NCBI GenBank assembly: GCA_938010435.1
Contig: CALLUS010000001.1
Span: 1-64,000, forward strand
Source: an uncultured Rhizobiaceae group bacterium
GTDB taxonomy: Bacteria > Pseudomonadota > Alphaproteobacteria > Rhizobiales > Rhizobiaceae
Length of the DNA: 64,000 bases
Reading direction: 5' to 3'
In this document: one piece after another, positions 1 through 9,039 of the stretch
How positions within the stretch are numbered: position 1 is the stretch's first letter
Layout of the letters: each line of letters starts with the position of its first letter
Program-made: the position numbers and the translations under genes
The notes under the pieces: model-generated
What the model was told of the DNA's origin: nothing
Database searches by the model: none
What the model saw: only the letters and a program-made list of their open reading frames with translations

Positions 1-134
1 ATCTCGTCATACGCCTTGAAGTCGCCGAAATACTTCGTAATCGCAGCGGTCAACGTCGTCTTACCATGGTCAACATGACCAATCGTGCCGATGTTACAAT
101 GCGGCTTATTACGTTCAAACTTTTCTTTTGCCAT
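1..134 (-). CDS. tuf: Elongation factor Tu, N-terminal fragment
   Basis: Reading from the ATG at 134 towards the window edge gives [20 protein letters not shown] followed by [12 protein letters not shown], the G1 (P-loop) region of EF-Tu, the GTPase that brings aminoacyl-tRNA to the ribosome. The frame is open to base 1, so only about 44 of roughly 390 residues are in view. The start is the conserved MAKEKF start. In many alphaproteobacteria tuf lies just downstream of tRNA-Tyr and tRNA-Gly(TCC); here those tRNAs are 9 kb away on the same strand, so the intervening genes look inserted. Confidence 0.97.
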   Translation of the reverse strand, partial: MAKEKFERNKPHCNIGTIGHVDHGKTTLTAAITKYFGDFKAYDE

Positions 135-289
135 CTTGGGCTCTCCATCAAGGCACGGCTCGCAAAATTAATCGAAGCCAAAAACGTGAATCAAACGGCC
201 AGAACACCGCTTGGCGGCGATATAATGCGCCTGCACCAAAGGTGCAAGTATTTACGCAATCAACTCTCCAACTACACTGGAAATGAATT

Positions 290-1381
290 TCAAAGCTCAA
301 ACAAAATACCTGTTTCGGGGTTGATTTCCCCTGCTCTGACCGATGCGTATATTTCGGCTAAATCATCCAGTTTGGTGTAAGTCTGCATGTCCAACCATTT
401 GGCACTTTCGGTTGCTCCTTGCATGACAAACTTGGAGGATTGAGCGCCAAACTCGTCTGCGCCCCATTCTTTCATACGTTGCTGAATACGTGAGGGTGCA
501 AAGAAAAACGCGGTTCTGTCCTTGATGACCCGTGAATCTCTGCGTTGGGTGTCCCAATGAGTCAGGCCGACACTGATGGTCTGACGCATGTTATCGCCCA
601 GCATGCCGTGTAAATCGCCCAACAGTTCTCCGTTGCCCGCCATATCCACAATCACGCTCGGCACATTCTTCAAATCGTTTATAATATCGGAATAGGAAAT
701 AGTGCTGTCATAGACTTTGATCTTCTCGACGAACTTTTTATTGCGTTGCGATGTCAGACCCACGCTGGTTGGCGCGTTATCGTCATTCATCAAAGCGTAT
801 CCCAAACCGATGCTGGTTTTGCTGGACGCGCTTATGACTATAATCTGCTCCGCCCCGTACCAATCAAACTCCACCATTTGATCCCAAATGCAGAAAGATG
901 TGACGTAAAGTGGATAAAGCAACATGCGCAGATTGTCGGCTTGCGTGTTCGATTGTGGTTCCGCTTTCACACGACGATACATATTGTAGCCTTTTGGCAA
1001 TTCGAGGCGATGTTCTGACGCGTCGAAAAAGTGTCCGGCAGCAATGCCCGCAGGTTTCATTTTCAACCGTTGAGCGGGTGGAAAATAACCGAACAGACGT
1101 TCCCCCACTTCAATATCAGCCGCATTAGATTGCACCACTTCAGCAAATCCCCAAACCGGCAAAATGCCCCATTCGGCATCAGTATCACCGGCAGAGTGAA
1201 AGAACTTCCAATAGTTCAAAGTCTCGCCAGCAACGGCATAAGTGACGTTGTTGGCTGACAATCCAAACCGTTCGATTTGAACTGTAATTTCGCCTTCGCC
1301 GGCGCTGACCATGGAGTCGGGCATATCCACAATCCGTGTGTTGGATTGATCGGTTTTCTTGATTTGAAACTGTTGCATCAT
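290..1381 (-). CDS. DUF2855 family protein (MDR-reductase-like)
   Basis: A 363-residue protein that I recognise as the DUF2855 family, whose members look like distant medium-chain dehydrogenase/reductase relatives. The N-terminal ~130 residues resemble the GroES-like part (WGFAEVVQS, GERLFGYFP), and residues ~180-260 resemble a Rossmann half (IIVISASSKTSIGLGYAL, VIVDMAGNGELL). No biochemical function is established that I know of. The ATG at 1381 overlaps the TGA of the upstream flavoprotein gene by 4 bases, so the two are translationally coupled and probably act together, for instance as reductase partners. Substrate and cofactor cannot be read from the sequence. Confidence 0.8.
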   Translation of the reverse strand: MMQQFQIKKTDQSNTRIVDMPDSMVSAGEGEITVQIERFGLSANNVTYAVAGETLNYWKFFHSAGDTDAEWGILPVWGFAEVVQSNAADIEVGERLFGYFPPAQRLKMKPAGIAAGHFFDASEHRLELPKGYNMYRRVKAEPQSNTQADNLRMLLYPLYVTSFCIWDQMVEFDWYGAEQIIVISASSKTSIGLGYALMNDDNAPTSVGLTSQRNKKFVEKIKVYDSTISYSDIINDLKNVPSVIVDMAGNGELLGDLHGMLGDNMRQTISVGLTHWDTQRRDSRVIKDRTAFFFAPSRIQQRMKEWGADEFGAQSSKFVMQGATESAKWLDMQTYTKLDDLAEIYASVRAGEINPETGILFEL

Positions 1382-2862
1382 TTTGTTCCGTGTTTTTTGT
1401 CCAGCTCCGCTGCAAATTGCTGGAGCTTGGCCATTGCAGGCATTGAAGCGTCTCTTAAGCGTTTGAGAATGTTCCGTTTTTCGTGATCATCTTCCGGCAC
1501 CGATCGCACAAGGTTGCTGAAACCATCCAATCGATTAGTTTCCAGCCAAACGCGCAACTCAGGATCGCGCGACCATTGGTATTGGTTCATCATGAACGGG
1601 ATCATCAAGCGTATCCAATCGGTGTCATGGTTGGGCAAAGGCACCACGCCACACAATTGGTTCTTCTCAGATTCTGTTTCGCGGGTTGCTTCCACATGGG
1701 CGATCACTGATGCACTAAATACAGGTTGATAGGAGCGAACAGTTTGCGGTGTGATCAAATCGTCTTGAAAGATTGGTTTGGTGCTGAGATTTGTGATCGC
1801 GCTGGCGGAACAATCAATATGCAAACTACGCTTGCTGACAGGCAGCTTTCCATCATCCAGAATGATTTCATCAGCCTCCAGTCGCTGCACACGACCCAAC
1901 CTCACGATGTTCTTGATGCGCCGAAGCTCTTTCAACTCCGCTTGGCTGATGGTGGCACCATGGAACATTTTGGGCTTCACATTGGTATCGATGCGTAACA
2001 ATACACCGGTCGCTTCCAAACGTTCGAAAAGATCATCAATACTTTCAGCGGCGGCAATGGCCTCAAATTGGCCGGCCTGCGCACCCATTGTGTCGTTGAA
2101 AAATTCCATTGTCGGCTGGGTGTTTTTACGATCCAATAGCCATGCGTCGCGCGACTTAATCCATTGGATGTCGTCAGGATCAACACCGTTGCCCATGAGC
2201 CAAAGGCAAGCGTCTATACCCGTTTTGCCACCACCGATCACCACATAATTATCGGGTTTTCTATCGAGATGCGGAAGGTCATTCAGTGGCATAAACCAGG
2301 CATCATCTGCGATTGAAAATGATGGAGTATGGGTTGCCGGAATGGTTGTCTTCAGGAACGTTGCATCCACAATCTTTTTGCGTGTTTTCACCTCGAACAC
2401 TTCGCCTGTGAGGATAGACTGGAACTTTCGATCTCCCAGATAATCGCACATGGGAAAATATCGAATCCGCCCAGACGGTAGAAACGTGTTTTGCATCACG
2501 TCTTCGAAATAAGTACTTACTTCAACACCAGACGCCAAGTGGCCAAGGCCTTTGTTCAAACCGCGCTCATCCGTTTTTCCAGTGCTCAACTCCTTTGAGC
2601 TGACACCGTAAAACGCTGACGGTTGATGTAGAGTGACAAACGGATAAGCCAAATTCCAATGACCGCCCGGTTTGTGGTGACGGTCTACAATGATGATATC
2701 GTGATCGGTGTCCGTCAACAGCGTGTCTGTGAACGCCATGCCCACAGCACCACTTCCCACAACAAGGTAGTCTGTCTCGAGCTGCATGTTCGACATTCTC
2801 TTCGTTCCCAATTGTCCCTCACTATCATCTGCTTGGGTCATCAGTTCAAGCTGAATGGTCAT
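1378..2862 (-). CDS. FAD/NAD(P)-binding oxidoreductase (flavin monooxygenase-like)
   Basis: A 494-residue protein. A dinucleotide-binding motif occurs near residue 32 (YLVVGSGAVGMAF) and a second one near residue 210 (YVVIGGGKTGIDACLWL), the two-Rossmann layout of flavin-dependent monooxygenase-like proteins that bind FAD and NAD(P)H. The long C-terminal half (HIDCSASAITNL) is characteristic of a group often annotated only as NAD(P)-binding protein. An alternative start is the ATG at 2796 (MSNMQLETDYLVVG) with an upstream GGAAC; I kept the longer form at 2862. It is first in a two-gene operon with the DUF2855 gene, and faces the aminotransferase gene across a 98-base divergent promoter region. 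The substrate is unknown. Confidence 0.8.
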   Translation of the reverse strand: MTIQLELMTQADDSEGQLGTKRMSNMQLETDYLVVGSGAVGMAFTDTLLTDTDHDIIIVDRHHKPGGHWNLAYPFVTLHQPSAFYGVSSKELSTGKTDERGLNKGLGHLASGVEVSTYFEDVMQNTFLPSGRIRYFPMCDYLGDRKFQSILTGEVFEVKTRKKIVDATFLKTTIPATHTPSFSIADDAWFMPLNDLPHLDRKPDNYVVIGGGKTGIDACLWLMGNGVDPDDIQWIKSRDAWLLDRKNTQPTMEFFNDTMGAQAGQFEAIAAAESIDDLFERLEATGVLLRIDTNVKPKMFHGATISQAELKELRRIKNIVRLGRVQRLEADEIILDDGKLPVSKRSLHIDCSASAITNLSTKPIFQDDLITPQTVRSYQPVFSASVIAHVEATRETESEKNQLCGVVPLPNHDTDWIRLMIPFMMNQYQWSRDPELRVWLETNRLDGFSNLVRSVPEDDHEKRNILKRLRDASMPAMAKLQQFAAELDKKHGTK

Positions 2863-2960
2863 GTGATCTCATATTGTTTTATGGGCCGTCTACGCTGTTG
2901 ACAAATGGCCGTTCAGATTGAACGAATAGGAATAATAAAGCCCTCTTATTCCCGTTTCCC

Positions 2961-4166
2961 ATGTCACTCAATTTCGGACGAACCATTCTCGCAATTCCCG
3001 GCCCATCGGTCATTCCTGATCGTGTGCTCAATGCGATGCACCGCGCCTCTCCTAATATTTACGAAGGCGAACTGATTGACCTGACTGCATCCCTATTTCC
3101 CGATTTGAAGACAGTTGCGCAAACCAAACACCATGCCGCGATTTATATTGGAAATGGCCATGCTGCTTGGGAAGCCGCATTGCAGAATACATTGAATACA
3201 GGAGACGAAATTCTTGTGCTATCTACAGGACGTTTTGCAGCCGGTTGGGGTGAAATGGCGCGAGGTCTTGGCATCGAAACGCAAGTGCTTGATTTCGGCA
3301 TGCAGGGGCAGATAGAGCCTGACACACTTGAAGCCACACTCCACGCCGACAAAAACAAAAAGATCAAAGCGATCATTTGTGTTCAGACGGACACAGCATC
3401 ATCAGTGAAAAATGATGTGGCGGCGCTTCGCACGGCAATCGATCAATCCGGCCATGACGCCTTGTTCATGGTGGACTGTATCGCCAGCCTTGGTTGTGAC
3501 CGTTTTGAGATGGATACTTGGGGTGTAGATGTGATGGTTGCGGGGTGTCAAAAAGGCCTTATGACACCGGCCGGAATTTCCTTTGTTTATTTCAATGATA
3601 AAGCTGCCACCGCACGAAAAACCGCCAGCCCCAGCTTGTATTGGGACTGGCACCCCCGTGCTAACCCGGATGTATTTTATCAGCAATTTGCGGGCACTGC
3701 GCCAACCCATCATCTTTACGGATTGCGTAAAGCCCTCGATATTTTGGTTCACGAAGAGGGAATTAAAAATGCATGGGCACGCCATGAAGCTCTGGCCCAC
3801 ACGGTTTGGGCTGCTCTTGATGTTTGGGAGCAAGGCGGTGTACTGAAGCACAATATCGAAGACGTGGGAAATCGCACCACGGCCGTATCCGCTCTCAACA
3901 CGACAGGTGATGAATCCACTGCAATCAGGAAATGGTGCGAAGCCAACACGGGCGTCACACTTGGTATCAGCTTAGGATTTGCCGAGCCCCACACAGCCGA
4001 ATGGGACAAACATTTCCGCATCGGCCACATGGGCCATCTCAACCTGCACATGATTATGGGAACGCTTGGCGCAATTGATACGGCACTTAAGGCACTAAAC
4101 ATTCCACACGGTGAGAACGCGTTGAATGCAGCGGCGCAAGAGCTTGCCCGGCGAATTGGTTCTTAA
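2961..4166 (+). CDS. Class V PLP-dependent aminotransferase (alanine/serine-glyoxylate type)
   Basis: A 401-residue fold-type I PLP enzyme of the alanine:glyoxylate / serine:glyoxylate aminotransferase group. Visible signatures are the N-terminal IPGPSVIPDRVLNAM, the cofactor-contacting VDCIASLGC near residue 173, the PLP lysine in GCQKGLMTPAG near residue 197 and a C-terminal FRIGHMGHLN. Family members move an amino group from alanine, serine or similar donors to a 2-oxo acid, usually glyoxylate. The gene runs against the amine-oxidase/aldehyde-dehydrogenase/lyase operon and ends with its stop overlapping that operon's last stop, so a shared catabolic role is likely. The true substrate pair is not readable. 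Confidence 0.82.
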   Translation: MSLNFGRTILAIPGPSVIPDRVLNAMHRASPNIYEGELIDLTASLFPDLKTVAQTKHHAAIYIGNGHAAWEAALQNTLNTGDEILVLSTGRFAAGWGEMARGLGIETQVLDFGMQGQIEPDTLEATLHADKNKKIKAIICVQTDTASSVKNDVAALRTAIDQSGHDALFMVDCIASLGCDRFEMDTWGVDVMVAGCQKGLMTPAGISFVYFNDKAATARKTASPSLYWDWHPRANPDVFYQQFAGTAPTHHLYGLRKALDILVHEEGIKNAWARHEALAHTVWAALDVWEQGGVLKHNIEDVGNRTTAVSALNTTGDESTAIRKWCEANTGVTLGISLGFAEPHTAEWDKHFRIGHMGHLNLHMIMGTLGAIDTALKALNIPHGENALNAAAQELARRIGS

Positions 4167-5500
4167 AGTTCAGCACCGGCTTTAAACTCCGCCCATCGCA
4201 TATAGACATTTGCGCCAACTGACGAAAATGGTTCTGGCGGCAAGCGTTTTGGTTCTGCGTTCGCCAGCATGATATCCAAAGACTTTGATGCATGACCGCA
4301 AACTTGTTCCGCCGCCAGTTTGCCGGACAGCGTGCCCATAGCTGTACCCAATCCGTTTTGGCAACAGGCGGAAAACAAATTGGGTTCAATTTCACCGAAA
4401 GCCGGAACTGTGTTCATGCTCAAACATAAAAGTCCGCCCCAGCGATATTGCATATCTGCACTCGCGAGTTGCGGGAAACGAGCCGCGAAGGAGCGGTCAT
4501 GTGTTGGAGCGACCGAATTGATTTTGTTCTCGGATATGCTTCGACTTGGTGACCACGTAAACCGATTTCGCACTAAAATGCGATTGCCGCTGGAATTTGA
4601 AATTTTACGAACTGTGGTGCCCATTGGGTCTGCAGGTGTAAACGCCCAGCGATCTTCGCCACCCAGCATCTTGCTTTCTTCCATAGACAAAGCACGTGTC
4701 ATAGAAGCGTAGAGATAAATGTGCATCAATTGACGCTTGAAAAAGCCAAAACTCTCCAAATGTCCGTTCACCGCCAGAATACATTTTTCAGCAGCCACCC
4801 TGCCCTTGGGAGTTAAAACAGACCAGCCACCGCCAGTCTGTTCAAAAGAAATCGCGGGAGAGTTTTCAAGTATTGAAACCCCTTTGTCCGACAGGCCTTT
4901 CGCCAATTCCCGCACATAAAGTGCTGGCTGCAACATCACTGTGCCGGGGGTGAACAGCCCGCTTTTGTAGTAACTTGAACCCGATATATTTTGCATGGAT
5001 TGGGCATCCAGCAATTCATGTTTTTCATTCATCGATTGAAGATGACGGGCATAGTCTTGATTGTGTTGCACACCCTTTTTTGTGGCTGCAGCATTCACTT
5101 TACCGCTTTGGATCATTGCCTCTTTTGACATTCCAAATTCGGTGGCAACTTCTTTAGCAAACCCTATGGCTTCGCGATTCAAACGGGTCTGTTGCAAATC
5201 ATTTGCTGCATCACCCGCATAATCTTTCGAACTGAGATTGTGCGGCAGATCAATCATGAAGCCGGAGTTTCGCCCTGCCGGCCCTTCACCAACACGTCTT
5301 GCTTCCAACAATACAATTTTACTGTACGGCTGTAATTGTTGAAGTCTACGAGCAGCAGATAAGCCAGCAAAACCAGCCCCGATGATGAGCACATCCGCCA
5401 CTTCGTTGGACGTGAGTTCGGGATATTCTGGCCCTGCACCCAACAATTCGCTCCAAGCGGCAAGCCCCGGATCAAACGGTTTTCTGTCAACGTGCATCAT
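4163..5500 (-). CDS. FAD-dependent amine/amino acid oxidase (DAO family, PuuB-like)
   Basis: About 445 residues with an N-terminal FAD-binding motif (DVLIIGAGFAGLSAARRLQ) and the GRNSGFMID segment typical of DAO-family amine oxidases such as gamma-glutamylputrescine oxidase PuuB. Such enzymes oxidise a secondary or primary amine to an imine that releases an aldehyde or keto acid. A TTG at 5515 would overlap the aldehyde dehydrogenase stop, but the ATG at 5500 (or 5497) has GGAG just upstream and is preferred. It is the third gene of the operon lyase - aldehyde dehydrogenase - oxidase, so its aldehyde product probably feeds the preceding gene's enzyme. The substrate is unknown. Confidence 0.82.
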   Translation of the reverse strand: MMHVDRKPFDPGLAAWSELLGAGPEYPELTSNEVADVLIIGAGFAGLSAARRLQQLQPYSKIVLLEARRVGEGPAGRNSGFMIDLPHNLSSKDYAGDAANDLQQTRLNREAIGFAKEVATEFGMSKEAMIQSGKVNAAATKKGVQHNQDYARHLQSMNEKHELLDAQSMQNISGSSYYKSGLFTPGTVMLQPALYVRELAKGLSDKGVSILENSPAISFEQTGGGWSVLTPKGRVAAEKCILAVNGHLESFGFFKRQLMHIYLYASMTRALSMEESKMLGGEDRWAFTPADPMGTTVRKISNSSGNRILVRNRFTWSPSRSISENKINSVAPTHDRSFAARFPQLASADMQYRWGGLLCLSMNTVPAFGEIEPNLFSACCQNGLGTAMGTLSGKLAAEQVCGHASKSLDIMLANAEPKRLPPEPFSSVGANVYMRWAEFKAGAEL

Positions 5501-5511
5501 TGAGCTCCGGC

Positions 5512-7005
5512 TCAAGATACATTGTCACCTGATGACGGATCGGTCAGATCCACCCAAATGGTTTTAAGTTCCGTGTATTGATCATGCGCATGAATGCCGT
5601 TGTCTCGGCCGCCAAAACCAGATTGCTTGTATCCACCAAAGGGAGTTGAGATGTCCCCTTCGCCGTAACAATTCACAGTAACCGTCCCCGCCTTCAGCAC
5701 ACGGGCGGTCGAAAGCGCTTTGCGGGTGTTTGATGTGAACACACTGGCTGTAAGGCCATAGTCTGTATCGTTGGCAATCTCGATAGCTTCATCCAGCGAT
5801 TGAACAGTGATGACAGACAAGATCGGGCCGAATATCTCGTCTTTGGCCAAAACATCATCGCGCTTCACATCAAAAATTGTGGGCTCCAAAAATGCCCCAT
5901 TCATCGCGCCACCAGTTAAAGGTTTTCTGCCTTTCAAATAAGAAGTGACCTTTTTGCAGTGTTCAGAATCGATTAGCGCCCCAAGATGATTTTTTGGATC
6001 AAGAGGATCGCCGGTTTTCCAATCGCGAAGACGTGCGATGATCCTCTCCATCAACGGTTCTTTTACATCGGCATGTACGATGAGGCGCGAGTTTGCAGAA
6101 CAGTTTTCGCCCATGTTCCAGAACGCTGCATTGACTACGTGTTCTGCCACGTGATCGAGATTTTCAGCGTCATCCATCACAATGGCAGGGTTTTTCCCAC
6201 CGCATTCAAGCACAACTTTCTTTAGGTTGGAATCCGCCGCATAGCGCAGAAACCGTCTGCCCGTTTCTGTGGAACCGGTAAAAGCGACCATGTCCACATC
6301 CATGTGCATGCCCAAAGGTTCACCGACCGAAGGCCCATTCCCCGGCAGAACCTGAAAGACACCACGGGGAATGCCCGCTTCCGCAGCCAATTCCGCAATG
6401 CGCAATGCGGTCATTGATGTTTGTTCCGCTGGTTTAACGATAACACTATTGCCAGCGGCCAATGCGGGGCCAATTTTCCAAGCCAACATTAGCAAAGGGA
6501 AATTCCACGGCAGCACGGCAGCGACGACACCGATGGCTTCGCGCACAATCACGGCAATCGCATCTTCGCCTGTTGGAGCCGTCTGATCGTAAATCTTATC
6601 AACAGCTTCGGCGTGCCACTTAATGGTATGAATCGCTTCCGGAATATCGATTTCAACGCAATCCTTGATAGGCTTTCCGCTCTCAAGACTTTCCAGCACG
6701 GCCAGTTCACGCTGGTTTCGCGTGATCAGCTTGCAGAGTTTGATCAATACATCTTTGCGTTCGCTCGGATGCAGCTTTGACCAATGGCCTTGATCAAACG
6801 CTTCGCGCGCCTTTGAAACGGCTTGATCAACATCATCCCCATTGCAGGCTGCAATTTCGCAAATCTCATCTCCGGTCGCCGGGTTGACCGTTCTAAGAGG
6901 AGCGCCTTTGCCGGGCATATATTTCCCATCAATAAATGCCGTGCGCGGAAAATCCATGTCGGTTGCAATGGCTGCGTATTCGTCACGGGTCAGCAATTCA
7001 CTCAT
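5512..7005 (-). CDS. Aldehyde dehydrogenase, PuuC-like
   Basis: A 497-residue NAD(P)-dependent aldehyde dehydrogenase. The landmarks are all present: VLPWNFPLLMLAWK in the cofactor domain, FTGSTETGRR, the general base in LECGGKNP, the catalytic cysteine in GENCSANSR, and EIFGPILSV with the C-terminal PFGGYKQSGFGGRDNG. Overall it reads closest to PuuC (gamma-glutamyl-gamma-aminobutyraldehyde dehydrogenase). The ATG overlaps the upstream lyase stop by 4 bases and has a strong GGAGG six to seven bases upstream. Next to a PuuB-like oxidase it most likely oxidises the aldehyde that enzyme makes. No glutamylpolyamine synthetase (PuuA) gene is present in the window, so a putrescine role is not supported. 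Confidence 0.88.
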   Translation of the reverse strand: MSELLTRDEYAAIATDMDFPRTAFIDGKYMPGKGAPLRTVNPATGDEICEIAACNGDDVDQAVSKAREAFDQGHWSKLHPSERKDVLIKLCKLITRNQRELAVLESLESGKPIKDCVEIDIPEAIHTIKWHAEAVDKIYDQTAPTGEDAIAVIVREAIGVVAAVLPWNFPLLMLAWKIGPALAAGNSVIVKPAEQTSMTALRIAELAAEAGIPRGVFQVLPGNGPSVGEPLGMHMDVDMVAFTGSTETGRRFLRYAADSNLKKVVLECGGKNPAIVMDDAENLDHVAEHVVNAAFWNMGENCSANSRLIVHADVKEPLMERIIARLRDWKTGDPLDPKNHLGALIDSEHCKKVTSYLKGRKPLTGGAMNGAFLEPTIFDVKRDDVLAKDEIFGPILSVITVQSLDEAIEIANDTDYGLTASVFTSNTRKALSTARVLKAGTVTVNCYGEGDISTPFGGYKQSGFGGRDNGIHAHDQYTELKTIWVDLTDPSSGDNVS

Positions 7006-7910
7006 GCTGCATCCTCCTCAATCGCTGCTAAAGTAGCATTCAATGTGCGCACAACTTGTGTGAATTCGCGTTTGTCGTCTTTGTTCAATGGCTGCAACGG
7101 CCGTCGTGGCGGTCCACATTCAATTCCGTTTATGGTGACGCCGTATTTGATGCATTGAACGAACTTTCCGCCCTGCTCCAACACGCGCATCAATGGCAAC
7201 ATGGCGGACATAATGCGACGGCCTTTGGTGAAGTCGCCTTCCACCGCACAGGCTTGATACATGGCGATATGCGCTTTTGGCGCGAAGTTTGATCCCGCGC
7301 AGACCCAAGACCGTGCACCCCATGCAAAGAACTCCAAAGCCTGATCATCCATGCCGCAAGACAATTGAATATGGGGGTAATCCCGCGCCAACATGTGCAA
7401 CCGATTCGGGGCGCCAGAAGACTCTTTGATGGCGCAAAAATTCGGGCTGCGTCCCAAACGGTCGAGCGTTTCTTCATCCATATTGACGCTCATGCGTCCT
7501 GGATAGTTGTAAAGCATGGCAGGAAGGTTCGCAGCGCGATCTATCGCCAAAGCATGAAGCGCAATCTCACGGCTGGTGGGGTAGGCGTAAGGCGGCGTTG
7601 CAATGAGCAAAGCATCCGCACCAATGCGCTTGGCTTCTTGCGCATATTCGATGGAATCTTCCGTGCGAATGGCGCCCGTTCCCACAATCAAAGGAACGCG
7701 AGTACCGATAATCTCTTTGGCCAACGCCATAAGGCGAAACCGCTCATCCATGGATTGGGCATAATATTCGCCGGTGGTTCCGGCAATGATCAACCCATGA
7801 ACACCTGCTTCAATGAGGAATTCAATCACAGCTGCAAATGCGGTCTCATTGATCGAATGATCTTCAAAGTGAGGTGTCACCACCGGTGTATAAATGCCCT
7901 CAAATTGCAT
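7002..7910 (-). CDS. DapA-family lyase/synthase (dihydrodipicolinate synthase-like)
   Basis: A 302-residue class I aldolase-fold protein of the DapA/N-acetylneuraminate lyase superfamily. It shows GTTGEYYAQS, the catalytic tyrosine context MLYNYPGRM and the Schiff-base lysine in CAIKESSG. Its operon companions are oxidases, so it is more likely a catabolic deaminase, dehydratase or aldolase than true DapA. I start it at the ATG at 7910 (MQFEGIYTPVVTPH), which has AAGGA eight bases upstream; an upstream in-frame ATG adds 15 residues without family similarity. It is first in a three-gene operon, but no transporter or regulator sits with it. Confidence 0.82.
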   Translation of the reverse strand: MQFEGIYTPVVTPHFEDHSINETAFAAVIEFLIEAGVHGLIIAGTTGEYYAQSMDERFRLMALAKEIIGTRVPLIVGTGAIRTEDSIEYAQEAKRIGADALLIATPPYAYPTSREIALHALAIDRAANLPAMLYNYPGRMSVNMDEETLDRLGRSPNFCAIKESSGAPNRLHMLARDYPHIQLSCGMDDQALEFFAWGARSWVCAGSNFAPKAHIAMYQACAVEGDFTKGRRIMSAMLPLMRVLEQGGKFVQCIKYGVTINGIECGPPRRPLQPLNKDDKREFTQVVRTLNATLAAIEEDAA

Positions 7911-8195
7911 GGGTTCATCCTTGAGCCATATCAACACGTGCCAACCGTCGTGCATTTCAGATCAAACGCTAGACCAGTCAAACGAAGCCCGCATCTTTAA
8001 AAACGACATTTCAAGCTAATGAACTGCGGATAAAGCAAATTATGAGCTTTGGAGCGGATGAAGGAAATTAAGCCCAACAATATACATCGGCCATTTCAAT
8101 TCCAAATTGATGGACTCGCAATGAAGTTTGACGCAAAAAGCCCCAATAAGTTACCATCAAAATGTAGGTTACACGGAATCTTGACCATTACAACC

Positions 8196-8945
8196 ATGAG
8201 AGAATCTGACGGACTGGCAGACTTTTCTGACTATATTGTTTTTGTAGACGAGAGTGGCGATCATGGGCTTTCGAAGATTGATCCAGAGTTTCCTGTATTT
8301 GCTTTGAGCTTTTGTGTAATTGCCAAATCCAATTATATCGAAAACGTGGTTCCTGCCTTTCAACAATTTAAGTTTAACTATTGGGGGCATGATGCTGTGG
8401 TTTTGCACGAGCATGAGATGCGAAAGAGCAAGGGGCCCTTCTCATTATTGATGACCAGTAGAGAATTGAGACAGGGCTTTTTCAATCGACTTAATCAGAT
8501 GATTACAGATACTGAAATGAACGTTTTTGCATCCGTGATTGACAAAACACTTCTGGTTAAAAAATACTCCAACCCTTTCAATCCCTACGAATTGGCTATG
8601 ATGTTTTGCATGGAAAGGCTACTTCGATTTTTGTGGCCGAAAGCACAGTTTGGGAAAACAGTACATGTGCTTTTTGAAAGTCGTGGTAAGAAAGAGGATT
8701 CAGAGCTTGAACTTGAGTTTCGGAGAATTGCTGATAGTACGCATTCATGGAACGGAACCACATACGATTTCAAGAAAATGAATTTCCAACCACTATTCGT
8801 GCATAAACAAGTCAATTCGACAGGTCTACAACTAGCCGACCTGACGGCTCGCCCAATCGCATTACACAAAATGCGCCCTGAACAGGAAAATCGAGCATTC
8901 GATATCATCAGCCCCAAAGTAAGTGGCTACAAAACTTTCCCATAG
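8196..8945 (+). CDS. DUF3800 domain protein
   Basis: About 249 residues matching DUF3800: YIVFVDESGDHG at the N-terminus, a central HEHEMRKSKGPF, FESRGKKEDSELE, and the C-terminal LQLADLTARPIALH with the ending KTFP usual for the family. The fold is thought to be RNase H-like with conserved acidic residues (D/E in VDESGD, AD in QLAD). The biological role is unproven, though the family is common in mobile and defence-rich regions. Start choice is uncertain: the ATG at 8196 puts the domain at the usual distance, while the ATG at 8058 has GGAG upstream but adds 46 unlike residues. It sits alone between a catabolic operon and two tRNA genes, and is followed by a structured-looking element. Confidence 0.8.
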   Translation: MRESDGLADFSDYIVFVDESGDHGLSKIDPEFPVFALSFCVIAKSNYIENVVPAFQQFKFNYWGHDAVVLHEHEMRKSKGPFSLLMTSRELRQGFFNRLNQMITDTEMNVFASVIDKTLLVKKYSNPFNPYELAMMFCMERLLRFLWPKAQFGKTVHVLFESRGKKEDSELELEFRRIADSTHSWNGTTYDFKKMNFQPLFVHKQVNSTGLQLADLTARPIALHKMRPEQENRAFDIISPKVSGYKTFP

Positions 8946-8965
8946 TTATATAGGAGCCTTCAATC

Positions 8966-9028
8966 CAAAAAAGCGAAAGGGCACCAGCTATTGCCAGCAC
9001 CCTATCGTCGACCGAGTATTCCCAATCC
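8966..9028 (+). ncRNA. Candidate DUF3800-associated structured RNA element
   Basis: Just after the DUF3800 stop lies a short element unlike its AT-rich surroundings: AAAAGCGAAAGGGC, a possible hairpin (AGGG at 8978-8981 with CCCT at 9000-9003 and an inner GC/GC pair around UAUU), then CGTCGACCGAGTATTCCCA. Conserved RNA motifs next to DUF3800 genes have been described by comparative genomics, and this element has the same placement and general look. I cannot run a covariance model, so the assignment rests on position and resemblance from memory. Confidence 0.35.
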
Positions 9029-9039
9029 TCTTATAATAG

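Noticed and set aside
66-380. Plus-strand ORF over the tuf start
   Set aside because: It is the antisense of tuf and of the DUF2855 gene end; no start signal or family likeness.
4163-7005. Putrescine (Puu) pathway genes
   Set aside because: PuuB- and PuuC-like similarity is real, but gamma-glutamylputrescine synthetase and hydrolase are absent.
7002-7910. True dihydrodipicolinate synthase (DapA) for lysine synthesis, or the deaminase of hydroxyproline breakdown
   Set aside because: It is in an oxidase operon with no lysine genes, and no hydroxyproline epimerase is nearby; only the family level is supported.
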